Shown: positions 28,005 through 37,331 of the stretch, piece by piece
Numbering within the stretch: the first letter of the stretch is position 1
How the letters are laid out: the number at the start of each line of letters is the position of its first letter
Assembly (NCBI RefSeq): GCF_947500255.1
Contig: NZ_CANMRL010000001.1
Location: 434,001 to 498,000, forward strand
Direction of reading: 5' to 3'
DNA: 64,000 nucleotides
Source of the DNA: an uncultured Psychroserpens sp.
GTDB lineage: Bacteria; Bacteroidota; Bacteroidia; Flavobacteriales; Flavobacteriaceae
Program-made: the position numbers and the translations under genes
The notes under the pieces: generated by a model
Database searches by the model: none
What the model was told of the DNA's origin: nothing
What the model saw: the letters and a program-made list of their open reading frames with translations, nothing else

Positions 28005-29606
28005 ATGTTAAAAATGAAAACAATTAGATTAGTCCTAGCTTTATTCGCTATGATTGCAGTATTGCACTCTTGTGAGGATAAACTGGATTTACAACCAGAA
28101 GACGGTCGCCTTATTGGTGATGCCGCCTTTGATGGTCCTGATGCGTACAGACAAGCCTTTGCAAAACTTTATGCAGGTCTTGGGTTAACTGGTCAAAATA
28201 CAACAGGTTCTCCTGATATTGTTTCTGATGATGAAGGTGCTTCGGCATATTTGAGATCTCTTTGGAAAGTTCAAGAATTACCAACTGATGAAGCCGTTAT
28301 TGGATGGAATGATGGTGGTATTAGAAACTTAAACTACCAAACATGGACAGCAGGTAACGAATTTACAAGAGCTGCATACTCTAGATTTATGTATGAAGTC
28401 TCTATCGTTAATAACTTTTTAAGAGAAACAACAGATGCTAAACTAAATGATAGAGGTGTTAGTGCCGAATTGCAAGCTGAAATTCAAGATTATAGAGTAG
28501 AAGCGCGATTTTTAAGAGCCTTAGCTTACTATCACGCTATGGATGTTTTTGGAAATATGCCTTTCGTTACTGAAAATGATAATGTTGGTGCTTTTTTACC
28601 TCAACAAATCCAAAGAGCTGACTTGTTTGATTATATAGAATCTGAATTATTAGCTATAGAGAATGACATTGCTGCACCTAGATCAAATGAATATGGTCGT
28701 GCAGATAGAGCTGCAGTATGGATGGTATTAGCTAAAATGTACCTTAACTCTGAAGTGTATACTGGTACACCAAGATACACAGAGGTTATTACTTATACTA
28801 ACAATATTATTGGAGCTGGATACTCTATTCCTTCTGGACCATATATTAATTCATTCCTTGCCGACAACAATTCTAATGGTGCTCAAGAAGAAGTGATTTT
28901 TACAATTCCATTCGACGGACTTAATTCACAATCATACGGAGGAACAACATTTTTAGTTCACGCTCCTGTTGGAGGTTCAATGCCTGCTAGTGATTTTGGT
29001 ATCAATGGTGGATGGTTCGGAATTAGAACGACACCTACGTTTGTAGAGCAATTCCCAGATGAAGAAAATTCTGCAGATGGACGTGCATTATTCTATACCG
29101 ATGGACAAACTAAAGAAGTTGAAGCAATTGGTCCTTTTACAAGTGGTTATGCTGTTACTAAATGGAGAAACGTCGATGTAAATGGAAACCAAGGAAATGA
29201 CTCAACTGGCGAATTTGTTGATATCGATTTTCCAATGTTTAGACTTGCTGATGTGTACCTAATGTATGCCGAAGCTATGCTTAGAGGTGGTGGTGGAACC
29301 ATGTCTACTGCCGTTGACTATGTTAACGAATTACGTGTGCGTGCCTATGGAGATACTAGTGGAAATATTACGGCAGGTGATTTAACTCTCGATTTTATAC
29401 TAGATGAACGTTCTAGAGAATTATATTGGGAATGTCACCGTAGAACAGATCTTATACGCTATGGTCAATTCTCTACTCAAGGAATATGGGCTTGGAAAGG
29501 TAATGTTCCTAACGGAGCAACTACCGAAGCTTTTAGAGATCTAATGCCTATTCCTGCAAATGATTTAGGAGTAAACACCAATTTAACACAAAACCCAGGA
29601 TACTAA
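28005..29606 (+). CDS. susD: SusD-like outer-membrane glycan-binding lipoprotein
   Basis: A 533-residue RagB/SusD family protein. The lipoprotein Cys lies in AVLHSCEDKLD, followed by acidic residues that fit surface export. TPR-type helical core (EARFLRALAYYHAMDVFGNMP) and C-terminal family block LDFILDERSRELYWE, RRTDLIRYGQF are present. It forms the lid of the SusC pore and binds maltooligosaccharide. ATG codons at 28005 and 28014 are both possible; the latter gives a more usual signal peptide. Confidence 0.96.
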   Translation: MLKMKTIRLVLALFAMIAVLHSCEDKLDLQPEDGRLIGDAAFDGPDAYRQAFAKLYAGLGLTGQNTTGSPDIVSDDEGASAYLRSLWKVQELPTDEAVIGWNDGGIRNLNYQTWTAGNEFTRAAYSRFMYEVSIVNNFLRETTDAKLNDRGVSAELQAEIQDYRVEARFLRALAYYHAMDVFGNMPFVTENDNVGAFLPQQIQRADLFDYIESELLAIENDIAAPRSNEYGRADRAAVWMVLAKMYLNSEVYTGTPRYTEVITYTNNIIGAGYSIPSGPYINSFLADNNSNGAQEEVIFTIPFDGLNSQSYGGTTFLVHAPVGGSMPASDFGINGGWFGIRTTPTFVEQFPDEENSADGRALFYTDGQTKEVEAIGPFTSGYAVTKWRNVDVNGNQGNDSTGEFVDIDFPMFRLADVYLMYAEAMLRGGGGTMSTAVDYVNELRVRAYGDTSGNITAGDLTLDFILDERSRELYWECHRRTDLIRYGQFSTQGIWAWKGNVPNGATTEAFRDLMPIPANDLGVNTNLTQNPGY

Positions 29607-29620
29607 TAACAACAAATAAC

Positions 29621-30805
29621 ATGAAAAAATTATCAATTTTAGGCCTTTTCATCTTTGCCTTATTAAGTTTTAATAGCTGTGAAACAGAAGATGACGTTGT
29701 CTTCATAGCCAATAATAATTCTGATTTAGTTTTCACAAACTCATTTCAGGCTGAATATGTTTTAACACCACAAACTGCAAATAATTTAGGTGAACGTTTT
29801 ACTTGGAACTCGGCAGATGTAGCCGTTCCAACTAACGTATCTTATGAATTACAAAAATCTATAATAGGAGACTTTACTGATGGAGAAGTTATAGCAACAA
29901 CTTCTGGAAATGAGATTGCTATTACCATTGGAGACATGTTGGGGTATGCTGCTCAAGCTGGTTTAGATGCCGATTCTGAAACAGAAGCACCTAATACAGG
30001 ACAAGTATACTTTAGATTACGTTCATTTGTTGGAGATAATGGTGAAGAGAACTTCTCTCCTTCAAGTGCTTTAACTGTTGTACTACCTGAAGAAACTACA
30101 GTATCACCAGCAGTATGTGATTTTGATCAATACTATATGGTTGGAGCTGGTGTGAAATTTACTGGTTGGGACTGGGCTACACCTCAAGAAGCGAAATGTT
30201 CTGGAACTAATGTATATACTGTTAATGTAGATTTAGTAAATAATGTTGATGGTGACGGAAACTTTAGATTCTTTACTGTAGCTACAGACTGGTCTTCTGG
30301 TGTTAACTATCCTGGTTTTATTGCCGATGGATATACAATCGACCCAATGTTTGAAGACGCGATGGATGGTGATAACAATTTCTTATTCACAGGTCCTTCA
30401 GGTAAATATTTCTTAACTATTGATGCTTTAAACAAAACTATTACACTAGATGCTCCTACAGCGCAAGGTACATGTGACCTAGATCAATTGTGGGCAGTAG
30501 GTGCTGGTTTACCAGATGCTGGTTGGGACTGGGGAACTCCAGTACAATTAATGTGTGAAGGTAATGGTGTTTACGAAGGTTGGGTAAATTATACAGCTGA
30601 CGGTGACGCAAACTTTAGATTCTTTACAACAGCTACAGATTGGTCTTCTGGACAAAACTTCCCATTCTTTGCTGATGATGGCTATGTTATCGATTCAAAC
30701 TTTGAAGATGCCATGGATGGTGACAATAATTTCAGATTTACTGGAACAACTGGCCAATACTATACAATAATAGATACAGTTAATAAGACAATTACACTTC
30801 AGTAG
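29621..30805 (+). CDS. susE: SusE-like surface starch-binding lipoprotein with two tandem C-terminal domains
   Basis: A 394-residue lipoprotein (LLSFNSCETEDD, acidic surface-export-like sequence). An N-terminal SusE Ig-like domain (residues about 30-160) precedes two tandem homologous domains, about 165-275 and 285-394. Each begins CD.DQ, contains NFRFFT.ATDWSSG and EDAMDGDNNF.FTG, and ends NKTITL. These are starch-binding modules of the SusE/SusF kind. They bind, rather than cut, alpha-glucan at the surface. Follows susD by 14 bp. Confidence 0.93.
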   Translation: MKKLSILGLFIFALLSFNSCETEDDVVFIANNNSDLVFTNSFQAEYVLTPQTANNLGERFTWNSADVAVPTNVSYELQKSIIGDFTDGEVIATTSGNEIAITIGDMLGYAAQAGLDADSETEAPNTGQVYFRLRSFVGDNGEENFSPSSALTVVLPEETTVSPAVCDFDQYYMVGAGVKFTGWDWATPQEAKCSGTNVYTVNVDLVNNVDGDGNFRFFTVATDWSSGVNYPGFIADGYTIDPMFEDAMDGDNNFLFTGPSGKYFLTIDALNKTITLDAPTAQGTCDLDQLWAVGAGLPDAGWDWGTPVQLMCEGNGVYEGWVNYTADGDANFRFFTTATDWSSGQNFPFFADDGYVIDSNFEDAMDGDNNFRFTGTTGQYYTIIDTVNKTITLQ

Positions 30806-30839
30806 TTCGTTCATATTAAATAGTATTATATAATATGTG

Positions 30840-30870
30840 AAAAGGCTATGTTATAACATAGCCTTTTTTT
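30840..30870 (+). terminator. Perfect palindrome with T-tract between susE and the secreted amylase
   Basis: A 28-bp perfect palindrome (30840-30867, half-site AAAGGCTATGTTA) followed by a run of T. It has the form of a Rho-independent terminator after susE but ends only 16-20 bp before the next ATG at 30887, leaving no room for a separate promoter. It therefore more likely attenuates or protects the transcript. Confidence 0.85.
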
Positions 30871-30886
30871 AAAAAACTCATTTGCT

Positions 30887-33805
30887 ATGAAAAGAAAATT
30901 ATATGTTTTGTTATTACTTTGCTCTTCTTTTTTAAGTGCGCAAGTATCACTTGATGTTGGTGCCATTGAAGTAGATCAACCAGTTACGATAACTGTTGAC
31001 ATCAATAGTACTGATAGTGATTGTAATGGATTAAATAGCCCTGCAAAAGTATATATGCATTCTGGCATAGGTGATAATTCGAATGCCTTTGGATTTAGTG
31101 TTATTGGAAATTGGGGCCAAGATGATGGTGTTGGTGAAATGACCGATAATGGCGATGGAACCTACAGTATTACAATCACGCCACAATCGTATTATGGACT
31201 CGATCAGACGCAAGCCGATAATGCTACCCAAATAGGAATGGTATTTAGAAATCCTGATGGAACTCAAGAGTTGAAAGCCAATGGTTGTAATGACTTTATT
31301 TTTCCTATCGGAAGCGTCTCTATTACCATTACACAGCCATCAAGTTCTGTAGTCATTTTAAATTCTGGAGATGACTTGGCTGTATCTGCAACAATTCAAT
31401 TTCAAGGTGCTACCACAGTTCAAGGTTCATTTGATATTTTTAAGAATGATGAAGTCACTCCAGTAGTTTCTGGTACTTGTGGATTTCCTTCTTGTAATAC
31501 TACAATTCAAAATATTACTGAAAGTGCTATATACAAATTTGTTGGCTCACCACAGAGTTCCTCTGAAACTGGAGAAGCATTCATTGAAGTATATGTTATA
31601 TCTAATGTTACAGAAGAAGCAATGCCTGTTGGTGTCGAAGACGGCATCAATTATGATGCAGATCAAACAAAAGCAACACTTGTATTAACTGCTCCTAAAA
31701 AAGAGTTCATTCAAATTGCAGGAAGTTTTAATAACTATCTTCCAACGAGCGCAGATGTTATGAAGCGTGACCCAAGTACAGGAAAGTATTGGTTAGAACT
31801 TACAGGTTTAACTCCTGGTCAAATTGAAACCTATCAATATTGGGTGTTTGATACAAATCCAGTAGCTGATTCTCCTGCTCTGGTAAAAACTGCTGATCCA
31901 TATTCTACTTTAGTGTTATCTCCTTTTGATGACCCATTTATTCCAGCGTCTTCGTATCCAAACTTACCTGTTTATCCAGATGGACAAGAGCGTGAAGTTA
32001 CTGTTTTACAAACAGGACAAACACCTTACAACTGGCAAGTCACAAACTTTGAAAAACCTAAAGAAGAAGATTTAATTGTATATGAGGTTTTAGTCAGAGA
32101 TTTTGATATCAACAGAAACTATCAAGATTTAATTGACAGAATTGATTATTTCAAAAATTTAAATGTTAATGCCATTCAATTAATGCCAGTTATGGAATTT
32201 GAAGGCAATGAAAGTTGGGGCTACAATACGTCATTTCATATGGCATTAGATAAATACTACGGAACGGAAAACAAGTTTAAAGAATTTATTGATTTATGCC
32301 ATCAAAATGGTATTGCTGTCATTCTTGACTTAGCCATAAATCATGCCTTCGGAAGAAGCCCAATGGTACGTATGTGGATGGATGATCCAGATAATGATGG
32401 TTGGGGAGGACCAAGTAGTGAGAATCCTTACTTCAATCAAACACCTCAACATAGTTACAATGTAGGATCAGATTTTAGCCATACAGAAGAAGAACCAAAC
32501 GACCCTGGTGCTAGTGCAAACCAAACCACAAATCCAATTACCAATAATTATGTAGAACGTGTTTTAAAACATTGGATTGTAGATTTTAAAATAGATGGTA
32601 TCCGTTGGGATTTAACTAAAGGATTTACTCAAAATTGTGAAAACAACGAAGGTTGTACAAACAGCTACCAACAAGATCGTGTTGACATCTTAAAAGCATA
32701 TGCCGATTATTCATGGTCATTAGATCCAGATCATTATGTGATTTTTGAACATTTAGGTCAGGAAAATGAAGAAAAAGAATGGGCAAACTATCGTTTTGAT
32801 GAAGGAAAAGGTATCATGATGTGGGGGAAAATGACCGATCCATATAATCAGCTAACCATGGGCTTTAGCTCTAACTCAAACATTAATGGTATAGGCCATA
32901 AATCACGTTCACAATTTGATGGTCCTCGTGTTATGGGATATCCAGAAAGTCATGATGAAGAACGCTTGATGTACAAAAACATTGAGTTTGGAAACAATAG
33001 TAATGGTTCTCATAATGTGAGAGATTTAAACACAGCGTTATCTAGAATGTCGGCATTAGGTGCAGTTAGCTTAACTGTTCCTGGTCCAAAAATGATTTGG
33101 CACTTTGCTGCTTTAGGTATGGACAATTCGATATTTACATGTCCTGATGGTAGCGTTAATAATCCAAATTGTAAGCTTGATACCAAACCTCAGCCACAAT
33201 GGGCAGAAAACTGGTTAAGTGATCCCAATAGAAATCAAATTTATAATGATTGGGCAAGACTCAATGCATTAAAAATAAACGAACCTGTTTTTGAAGGTGA
33301 TTATACAATTACTTCTGGGAACTTAACTCCAAGAATTGATGTTTTTGACACCTCTCTTCCAACAACAGAATTAAGAAATGTAATTGTTCTTGCTAATTTT
33401 GATGTGGTTGCACAAACTGTAAATACTAGTTTTCCTACTGGTGGAAATTGGTTTGACTTAATGGATGAAACAGGAAATACAACTTACAGTGCTTCAACTG
33501 TAACTATTGCTCCAGGGCAATTCAGAATATTTGGAAATGTGCCAGTAACATTGAGCACTGAAGACTTTGACACAAATAATACATTTAGTATTTATCCAAA
33601 CCCTGTAAACACATCATTTAAAACCAATAAAGCTTTAAACCGCTTGCAAATATTTGACATTACAGGGAAATTAGTGAAATCTTTTAAAGGAGATTTCACA
33701 GAAAATGAAACATATGATATTTCAGATTTAACACAGAGTATCTATCTAGTTAAAATTGAAAATGATAATGGTCAAACATTAACTTCAAAACTTATTAAAC
33801 TTTAA
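30887..33805 (+). CDS. Secreted multidomain GH13 alpha-amylase with T9SS sorting domain
   Basis: A 972-residue extracellular amylase. Order: signal peptide (FLSAQ), two beta-sandwich segments (about 20-240), a CBM48-like module (about 265-350, FIQIAGSFNNYLP), GH13 barrel with Asp575 (DGIRWDLTKG), Glu621 (VIFEHLGQE) and Asp690 (PESHDEER), a beta domain, and a C-terminal type IX sorting domain (about 895-972, FSIYPNPV ... IYLVKIEN). It should start starch breakdown outside the cell, feeding SusCDE. Only 81 bp separate it from susE. Confidence 0.95.
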   Translation: MKRKLYVLLLLCSSFLSAQVSLDVGAIEVDQPVTITVDINSTDSDCNGLNSPAKVYMHSGIGDNSNAFGFSVIGNWGQDDGVGEMTDNGDGTYSITITPQSYYGLDQTQADNATQIGMVFRNPDGTQELKANGCNDFIFPIGSVSITITQPSSSVVILNSGDDLAVSATIQFQGATTVQGSFDIFKNDEVTPVVSGTCGFPSCNTTIQNITESAIYKFVGSPQSSSETGEAFIEVYVISNVTEEAMPVGVEDGINYDADQTKATLVLTAPKKEFIQIAGSFNNYLPTSADVMKRDPSTGKYWLELTGLTPGQIETYQYWVFDTNPVADSPALVKTADPYSTLVLSPFDDPFIPASSYPNLPVYPDGQEREVTVLQTGQTPYNWQVTNFEKPKEEDLIVYEVLVRDFDINRNYQDLIDRIDYFKNLNVNAIQLMPVMEFEGNESWGYNTSFHMALDKYYGTENKFKEFIDLCHQNGIAVILDLAINHAFGRSPMVRMWMDDPDNDGWGGPSSENPYFNQTPQHSYNVGSDFSHTEEEPNDPGASANQTTNPITNNYVERVLKHWIVDFKIDGIRWDLTKGFTQNCENNEGCTNSYQQDRVDILKAYADYSWSLDPDHYVIFEHLGQENEEKEWANYRFDEGKGIMMWGKMTDPYNQLTMGFSSNSNINGIGHKSRSQFDGPRVMGYPESHDEERLMYKNIEFGNNSNGSHNVRDLNTALSRMSALGAVSLTVPGPKMIWHFAALGMDNSIFTCPDGSVNNPNCKLDTKPQPQWAENWLSDPNRNQIYNDWARLNALKINEPVFEGDYTITSGNLTPRIDVFDTSLPTTELRNVIVLANFDVVAQTVNTSFPTGGNWFDLMDETGNTTYSASTVTIAPGQFRIFGNVPVTLSTEDFDTNNTFSIYPNPVNTSFKTNKALNRLQIFDITGKLVKSFKGDFTENETYDISDLTQSIYLVKIENDNGQTLTSKLIKL

Positions 33806-33841
33806 TATTGATTGATTAATTAGTGATTTGAATTAGGTCCG

Positions 33842-33873
33842 AAAACCTCCAAAAAATTTTTGGAGGTTTTTTT
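33842..33873 (+). terminator. Rho-independent terminator after the alpha-glucan locus
   Basis: 14-bp arms (33842-33855 and 33857-33870, core ACCTCC/GGAGGT) separated by one base and followed by T residues. Ends the plus-strand susCDE-amylase transcript. Confidence 0.9.
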
Positions 33874-33960
33874 ATTTTAATAAAAAATATCAACACAGCA
33901 CTTAAATTTATTATATTTAGACTGTAATCATTTCACTATTAGTAATTTAAATCAATTGTC

Positions 33961-34143
33961 ATGACTACTTTTAAATATGATGTTATTGACGGGACTTATC
34001 AATATAGCTCTCAACTTGAAAACTATCTCAATCAACTAGGTAAAAACGGTTGGGAATTGGTTAATTGTCAAATTATAAAAGAAAAGTCTGGATATAGTGA
34101 GTTCATTAAAGTTATTGGGATAATGAAAAAAAGAATTGAATAA
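33961..34143 (+). CDS. Small DUF4177-like protein
   Basis: A 60-residue protein with the DUF4177-type pattern: beta strand YDVIDG, LENYLNQLGKNGWELVN, and a final strand. No signal or membrane segment. Function unknown. It lies alone between the terminator of the starch locus and the tRNA; a TATATTTA element at 33912-33919 could serve as its promoter. Confidence 0.7.
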   Translation: MTTFKYDVIDGTYQYSSQLENYLNQLGKNGWELVNCQIIKEKSGYSEFIKVIGIMKKRIE

Positions 34144-34180
34144 ACCATTTTAACTTTAACTATTCGCATTTCATAAAACA

Positions 34181-34211
34181 ATAAAGCCGACTCAAAATGA
34201 GTCGGCTTTAT
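34181..34211 (-). terminator. Hairpin downstream of tRNA-Leu (bidirectional)
   Basis: 14-bp arms (34181-34194 and 34198-34211, core AAAGCCGACTCA) with an AAA loop, starting 6 bp beyond the tRNA 3' end. Also positioned to end the DUF4177-like transcript. Confidence 0.85.
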
Positions 34212-34217
34212 ACTAAG

Positions 34218-34299
34218 TACAGGTGGCGAGACTCGAACTCGCACACCTCGCGGCACTAGATCCTAAGTCTAGCGTGTCTACCAATTCCACCACACCTGC
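34218..34299 (-). tRNA. tRNA-Leu (anticodon UAG)
   Basis: Minus-strand 82-nt sequence starting GCAGGTGTGG with a D-loop AATTGGTAGA, anticodon loop CTTAGGA (UAG), a long variable arm as in class II tRNAs, T-loop GTTCGAGTC and acceptor end CACCTGTA. CCA is not encoded. The first acceptor pair is G-U. Confidence 0.96.
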
Positions 34300-34419
34300 A
34301 ACTTTCCAATAAATATTGGGATGCAAATATAAACAATAGTTTCAATATTCAAATAACTTTAATTAGGAAAAAATAGCCTTCATTTTTGTACTTTTGAATG
34401 AATTCAAAAAAACATACTC

Positions 34420-35811
34420 ATGCAACATATTCAATCCTATATTGAAGAACATAAAGATCGATTTCTAAATGAACTTATTGAACTCCTAAAAATACCTTCA
34501 GTAAGTGCAGATTCTGCTTATAAAAATGATGTGATCAAAACTGCTGAAGCTATTAAAATTAGCCTTGAAGATGCAGGTTGTGATACTGTGGAGATTTGTG
34601 AAACTGACGGATTTCCTATTGTTTATGGCGAAAAAATGATTGATGAAAATTTGCCTACGGTTTTGGTTTATGGTCATTATGATGTTCAGCCAGCAGATCC
34701 TTTAGAACTCTGGGACTCGCCGCCTTATGAGCCTGTGATTAAAAAAACAGATATACATCCTGATGGTGCTATTTTTGCTCGTGGTGCTTGTGATGATAAA
34801 GGTCAAATGTATATGCATGTAAAAGCTATGGAGTTCATGACATCTACCAATCAACTTCCTTGCAATGTCAAGTTTATGATTGAAGGCGAAGAAGAAGTAG
34901 GAAGTGTCAACCTTTCAACATTTGTTAAAAACAATCAGGAAAAATTAAAAAATGATGTCATCTTAATTTCAGATACTGGAATGATTGCACAAGATGTCCC
35001 TTCTATCACAACTGGTTTAAGAGGTTTAAGTTATGTTGAAGTAGAAGTTACTGGTCCAAATAGAGATTTGCATTCAGGACTATATGGTGGTGCTGTAGCG
35101 AACCCTATTAATATCCTTACTAAAATGATTGCCTCATTGCATGATGAAAATAATCATATTACCATTCCTGGATTTTATGATAAAGTTGAGGAACTTTCCG
35201 AAGAAGAAAGAGCAGAAATGGCTAAAGCACCTTTCTCTTTAGATGATTACAAAAAAGCTTTGGATATTGATGCCGTTTACGGTGAAAAAGGATATACTAC
35301 CAATGAACGTAATTCGATTAGACCTACCTTAGATGTGAATGGTATTTGGGGAGGCTATATTGGTGAAGGTGCTAAAACAGTTATTGCTAGCCAAGCGTTT
35401 GCTAAAATATCAATGCGATTAGTACCACACCAAGATTGGGAAGACATTACAAATCTATTCCAAACTCATTTTGAAAGCATCGCACCAGCTGGTGTGAAAG
35501 TTAAAGTATCTCCTCATCATGGTGGACAAGGCTATGTTACACCTATTGACAGTATTGGATATAAAGCTGCTTCAAAAGCCTACAATGATACTTTTGGAAA
35601 AATACCTATACCACAACGTAGTGGTGGAAGTATCCCAATTGTATCTTTATTTGAACAAGAATTAAAAAGTAAAACTATATTAATGGGCTTTGGTTTAAAT
35701 AGCGATGCCATTCATTCTCCTAATGAGCATTTTGGAGTTTGGAATTATTTTAAGGGTATTGAAACCATCCCTTTGTTTTATAAATATTTCACTGAGTTGA
35801 GTAATTCATAA
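34420..35811 (+). CDS. M20 family dipeptidase
   Basis: A 463-residue cytoplasmic metallopeptidase. Zinc-ligand motifs are clear: His86 and Asp88 (VYGHYDVQPADP), the bridging aspartate (ARGACDDKGQ, about 125), the catalytic glutamate block EGEEEVGS (157-160) and the later SGGSIPIV and HSPNEHFG elements. The dimerisation domain lies between. It hydrolyses dipeptides of broad specificity. A TACTTTTG element at 34389-34396 is the likely -7 box, 24 bp before the ATG. Confidence 0.94.
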   Translation: MQHIQSYIEEHKDRFLNELIELLKIPSVSADSAYKNDVIKTAEAIKISLEDAGCDTVEICETDGFPIVYGEKMIDENLPTVLVYGHYDVQPADPLELWDSPPYEPVIKKTDIHPDGAIFARGACDDKGQMYMHVKAMEFMTSTNQLPCNVKFMIEGEEEVGSVNLSTFVKNNQEKLKNDVILISDTGMIAQDVPSITTGLRGLSYVEVEVTGPNRDLHSGLYGGAVANPINILTKMIASLHDENNHITIPGFYDKVEELSEEERAEMAKAPFSLDDYKKALDIDAVYGEKGYTTNERNSIRPTLDVNGIWGGYIGEGAKTVIASQAFAKISMRLVPHQDWEDITNLFQTHFESIAPAGVKVKVSPHHGGQGYVTPIDSIGYKAASKAYNDTFGKIPIPQRSGGSIPIVSLFEQELKSKTILMGFGLNSDAIHSPNEHFGVWNYFKGIETIPLFYKYFTELSNS

Positions 35812-35813
35812 AT

Positions 35814-35850
35814 AAAAAAGCCACCAATACTATTGGTGGCTTTTTTATTT
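35814..35850 (+). terminator. Terminator between M20 dipeptidase and M28 peptidase
   Basis: 16-bp arms (35814-35829 and 35831-35846, core GCCACCAATA) with T and A tracts on the two sides; suitable for both converging genes. Confidence 0.9.
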
Positions 35851-35868
35851 ATGACATGGTTAATGTCA

Positions 35869-37263
35869 TTATTCTTTTACTATTTTATATGTTCCTGTTT
35901 TTTCAGAGGACAACACATTTAAGAAATAAATCCCTTGAGGAATATCTTTAAGATTCAAGCTAGTCAATTCATTTGAAGACATGGTATTTAAAATCAACTT
36001 TCCAGAAAGATCATAGAGATTAATTTGTAAATCTTGATTTCTTATTGTTGATTCTATGTGTAGGTCTGTTTTTACAGGATTTGGAAACACATTGACTTCC
36101 TCTTCAGAAAAAGAGTCTAATCCAAGTGTATTAAAAGATAAGCAATCACTGCGTTCTGTACATGTCCCTGAAATCACTTCTACGGCATAATTACCATTAG
36201 CTGTAGGTGTAAAAGACTGATTTGTTGCTCCAGAAATTGGCATATCAGTATCACAGTCATACCATTGGTAAGATGCAGAGGATTGATTAGATGTTAACAT
36301 GGTCATTGTTTGTGTTACTGTATTATCGACAGCAACTAGGTTACCCTGTGTCACCATATAACCTGTAACTAATTTCACCATTTCATGATAATAAGGAATA
36401 TCTAATGTGGTAAAGCGGTCACCAGACGTATGATAAAAAGGGGTTTCATCATTAGTTTCCCATGACTCACCAACCAAAACAGCAGTAAAAGCATCACTTG
36501 GATCAGTTCCAGCAAACCAAAAACTAGCATGATCACTAGCAGTAGTACCGTTAGGAACCTCAACCACTTCCAAATCAAAAGTGTATGTATTTAAAACTGT
36601 TATAATATCATTTTTCATAGCAATCGAACCAGCAATATCCCTAAAGTCAATATCAAATTGATTATCGCCTGGTTGTCCAGGGTTATCTCCATCATAACCC
36701 ATCATATCCATATTTAAAACACCAAGTATATTATCTCCATTTGCAGCAGCTAAGTCAGCAAAAAAGGCAGAACCTCGAAGTCCAATTTCTTCTTCATCCC
36801 ATAGTGCATATATAATGGTATTGTCTAAACATTGCTTAGATAAGATTCTAGCTATTTCAAGTACAGCTGCAGTCCCTGTGGCGTTATCATCTGCACAATA
36901 ATCATCTACAGTATCATAATGGGCACATACAATATAAATATCATTAGGATTGGTTTTTCCTAATTGAGTGGCTATGATATTACGTCCATTAGTATTGAAC
37001 GTTTGGTCAGTAATTGTTAGATTATCTAGCGCTTCAAATTGTTCTACTAAATAATCTGCAGCTAAATCATTATTAGCTTGTTGTCTATTTAAAATCGTAA
37101 CTGTATTACCATCTACAGTAGTTGTTTGTTCACCAGTAAATTCATTAAGCGTCAGAGTCAATCTAGTGATATCGACCTGATTTATAATATCTTGCACATT
37201 TTGTCCATGGGACAAAATGGAACAAAATAAAATGCAGATTAAGGTTGTTTTAATTGCTTTCAT
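35869..37263 (-). CDS. Secreted M28 family zinc aminopeptidase with T9SS sorting domain
   Basis: I start at 37263 (MKAIKTTLIC), which opens a normal signal peptide ending ILSHGQN; the longer frame to 37344 would add a non-signal extension upstream of the promoter. Metal-binding motifs: AHYDTVDD, DDNATGTAA, WDEEEIGLRGS, NMDMMGYDG and SDHASFW, all typical of M28. An Ig/PKD-like segment (about 325-385) and a C-terminal type IX sorting domain (VNVFPNPVKTDL ... GIYFLNVLS) follow. It is exported to the surface or medium to release amino acids. Divergent from blaI. Confidence 0.94.
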   Translation of the reverse strand: MKAIKTTLICILFCSILSHGQNVQDIINQVDITRLTLTLNEFTGEQTTTVDGNTVTILNRQQANNDLAADYLVEQFEALDNLTITDQTFNTNGRNIIATQLGKTNPNDIYIVCAHYDTVDDYCADDNATGTAAVLEIARILSKQCLDNTIIYALWDEEEIGLRGSAFFADLAAANGDNILGVLNMDMMGYDGDNPGQPGDNQFDIDFRDIAGSIAMKNDIITVLNTYTFDLEVVEVPNGTTASDHASFWFAGTDPSDAFTAVLVGESWETNDETPFYHTSGDRFTTLDIPYYHEMVKLVTGYMVTQGNLVAVDNTVTQTMTMLTSNQSSASYQWYDCDTDMPISGATNQSFTPTANGNYAVEVISGTCTERSDCLSFNTLGLDSFSEEEVNVFPNPVKTDLHIESTIRNQDLQINLYDLSGKLILNTMSSNELTSLNLKDIPQGIYFLNVLSSEKTGTYKIVKE

Positions 37264-37292
37264 TGTGGGCTCTTTTTCTTGTGATTTTGTAT

Positions 37293-37300
37293 CAAATATA
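37293..37300 (-). promoter_or_regulatory. -7 promoter element of the M28 peptidase (TATATTTG)
   Basis: TATATTTG on the minus strand, 29 bp before the ATG at 37263; supports the chosen start because the longer frame would begin upstream of it. Confidence 0.5.
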
Positions 37301-37331
37301 GTGGATTTTGGTAAAATACGGAGTAAAGGCT

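Noticed and set aside
34068-34256. 62-residue minus-strand frame across the tRNA-Leu and its terminator
   Set aside because: It overlaps a clear tRNA and hairpin and has no coding character.
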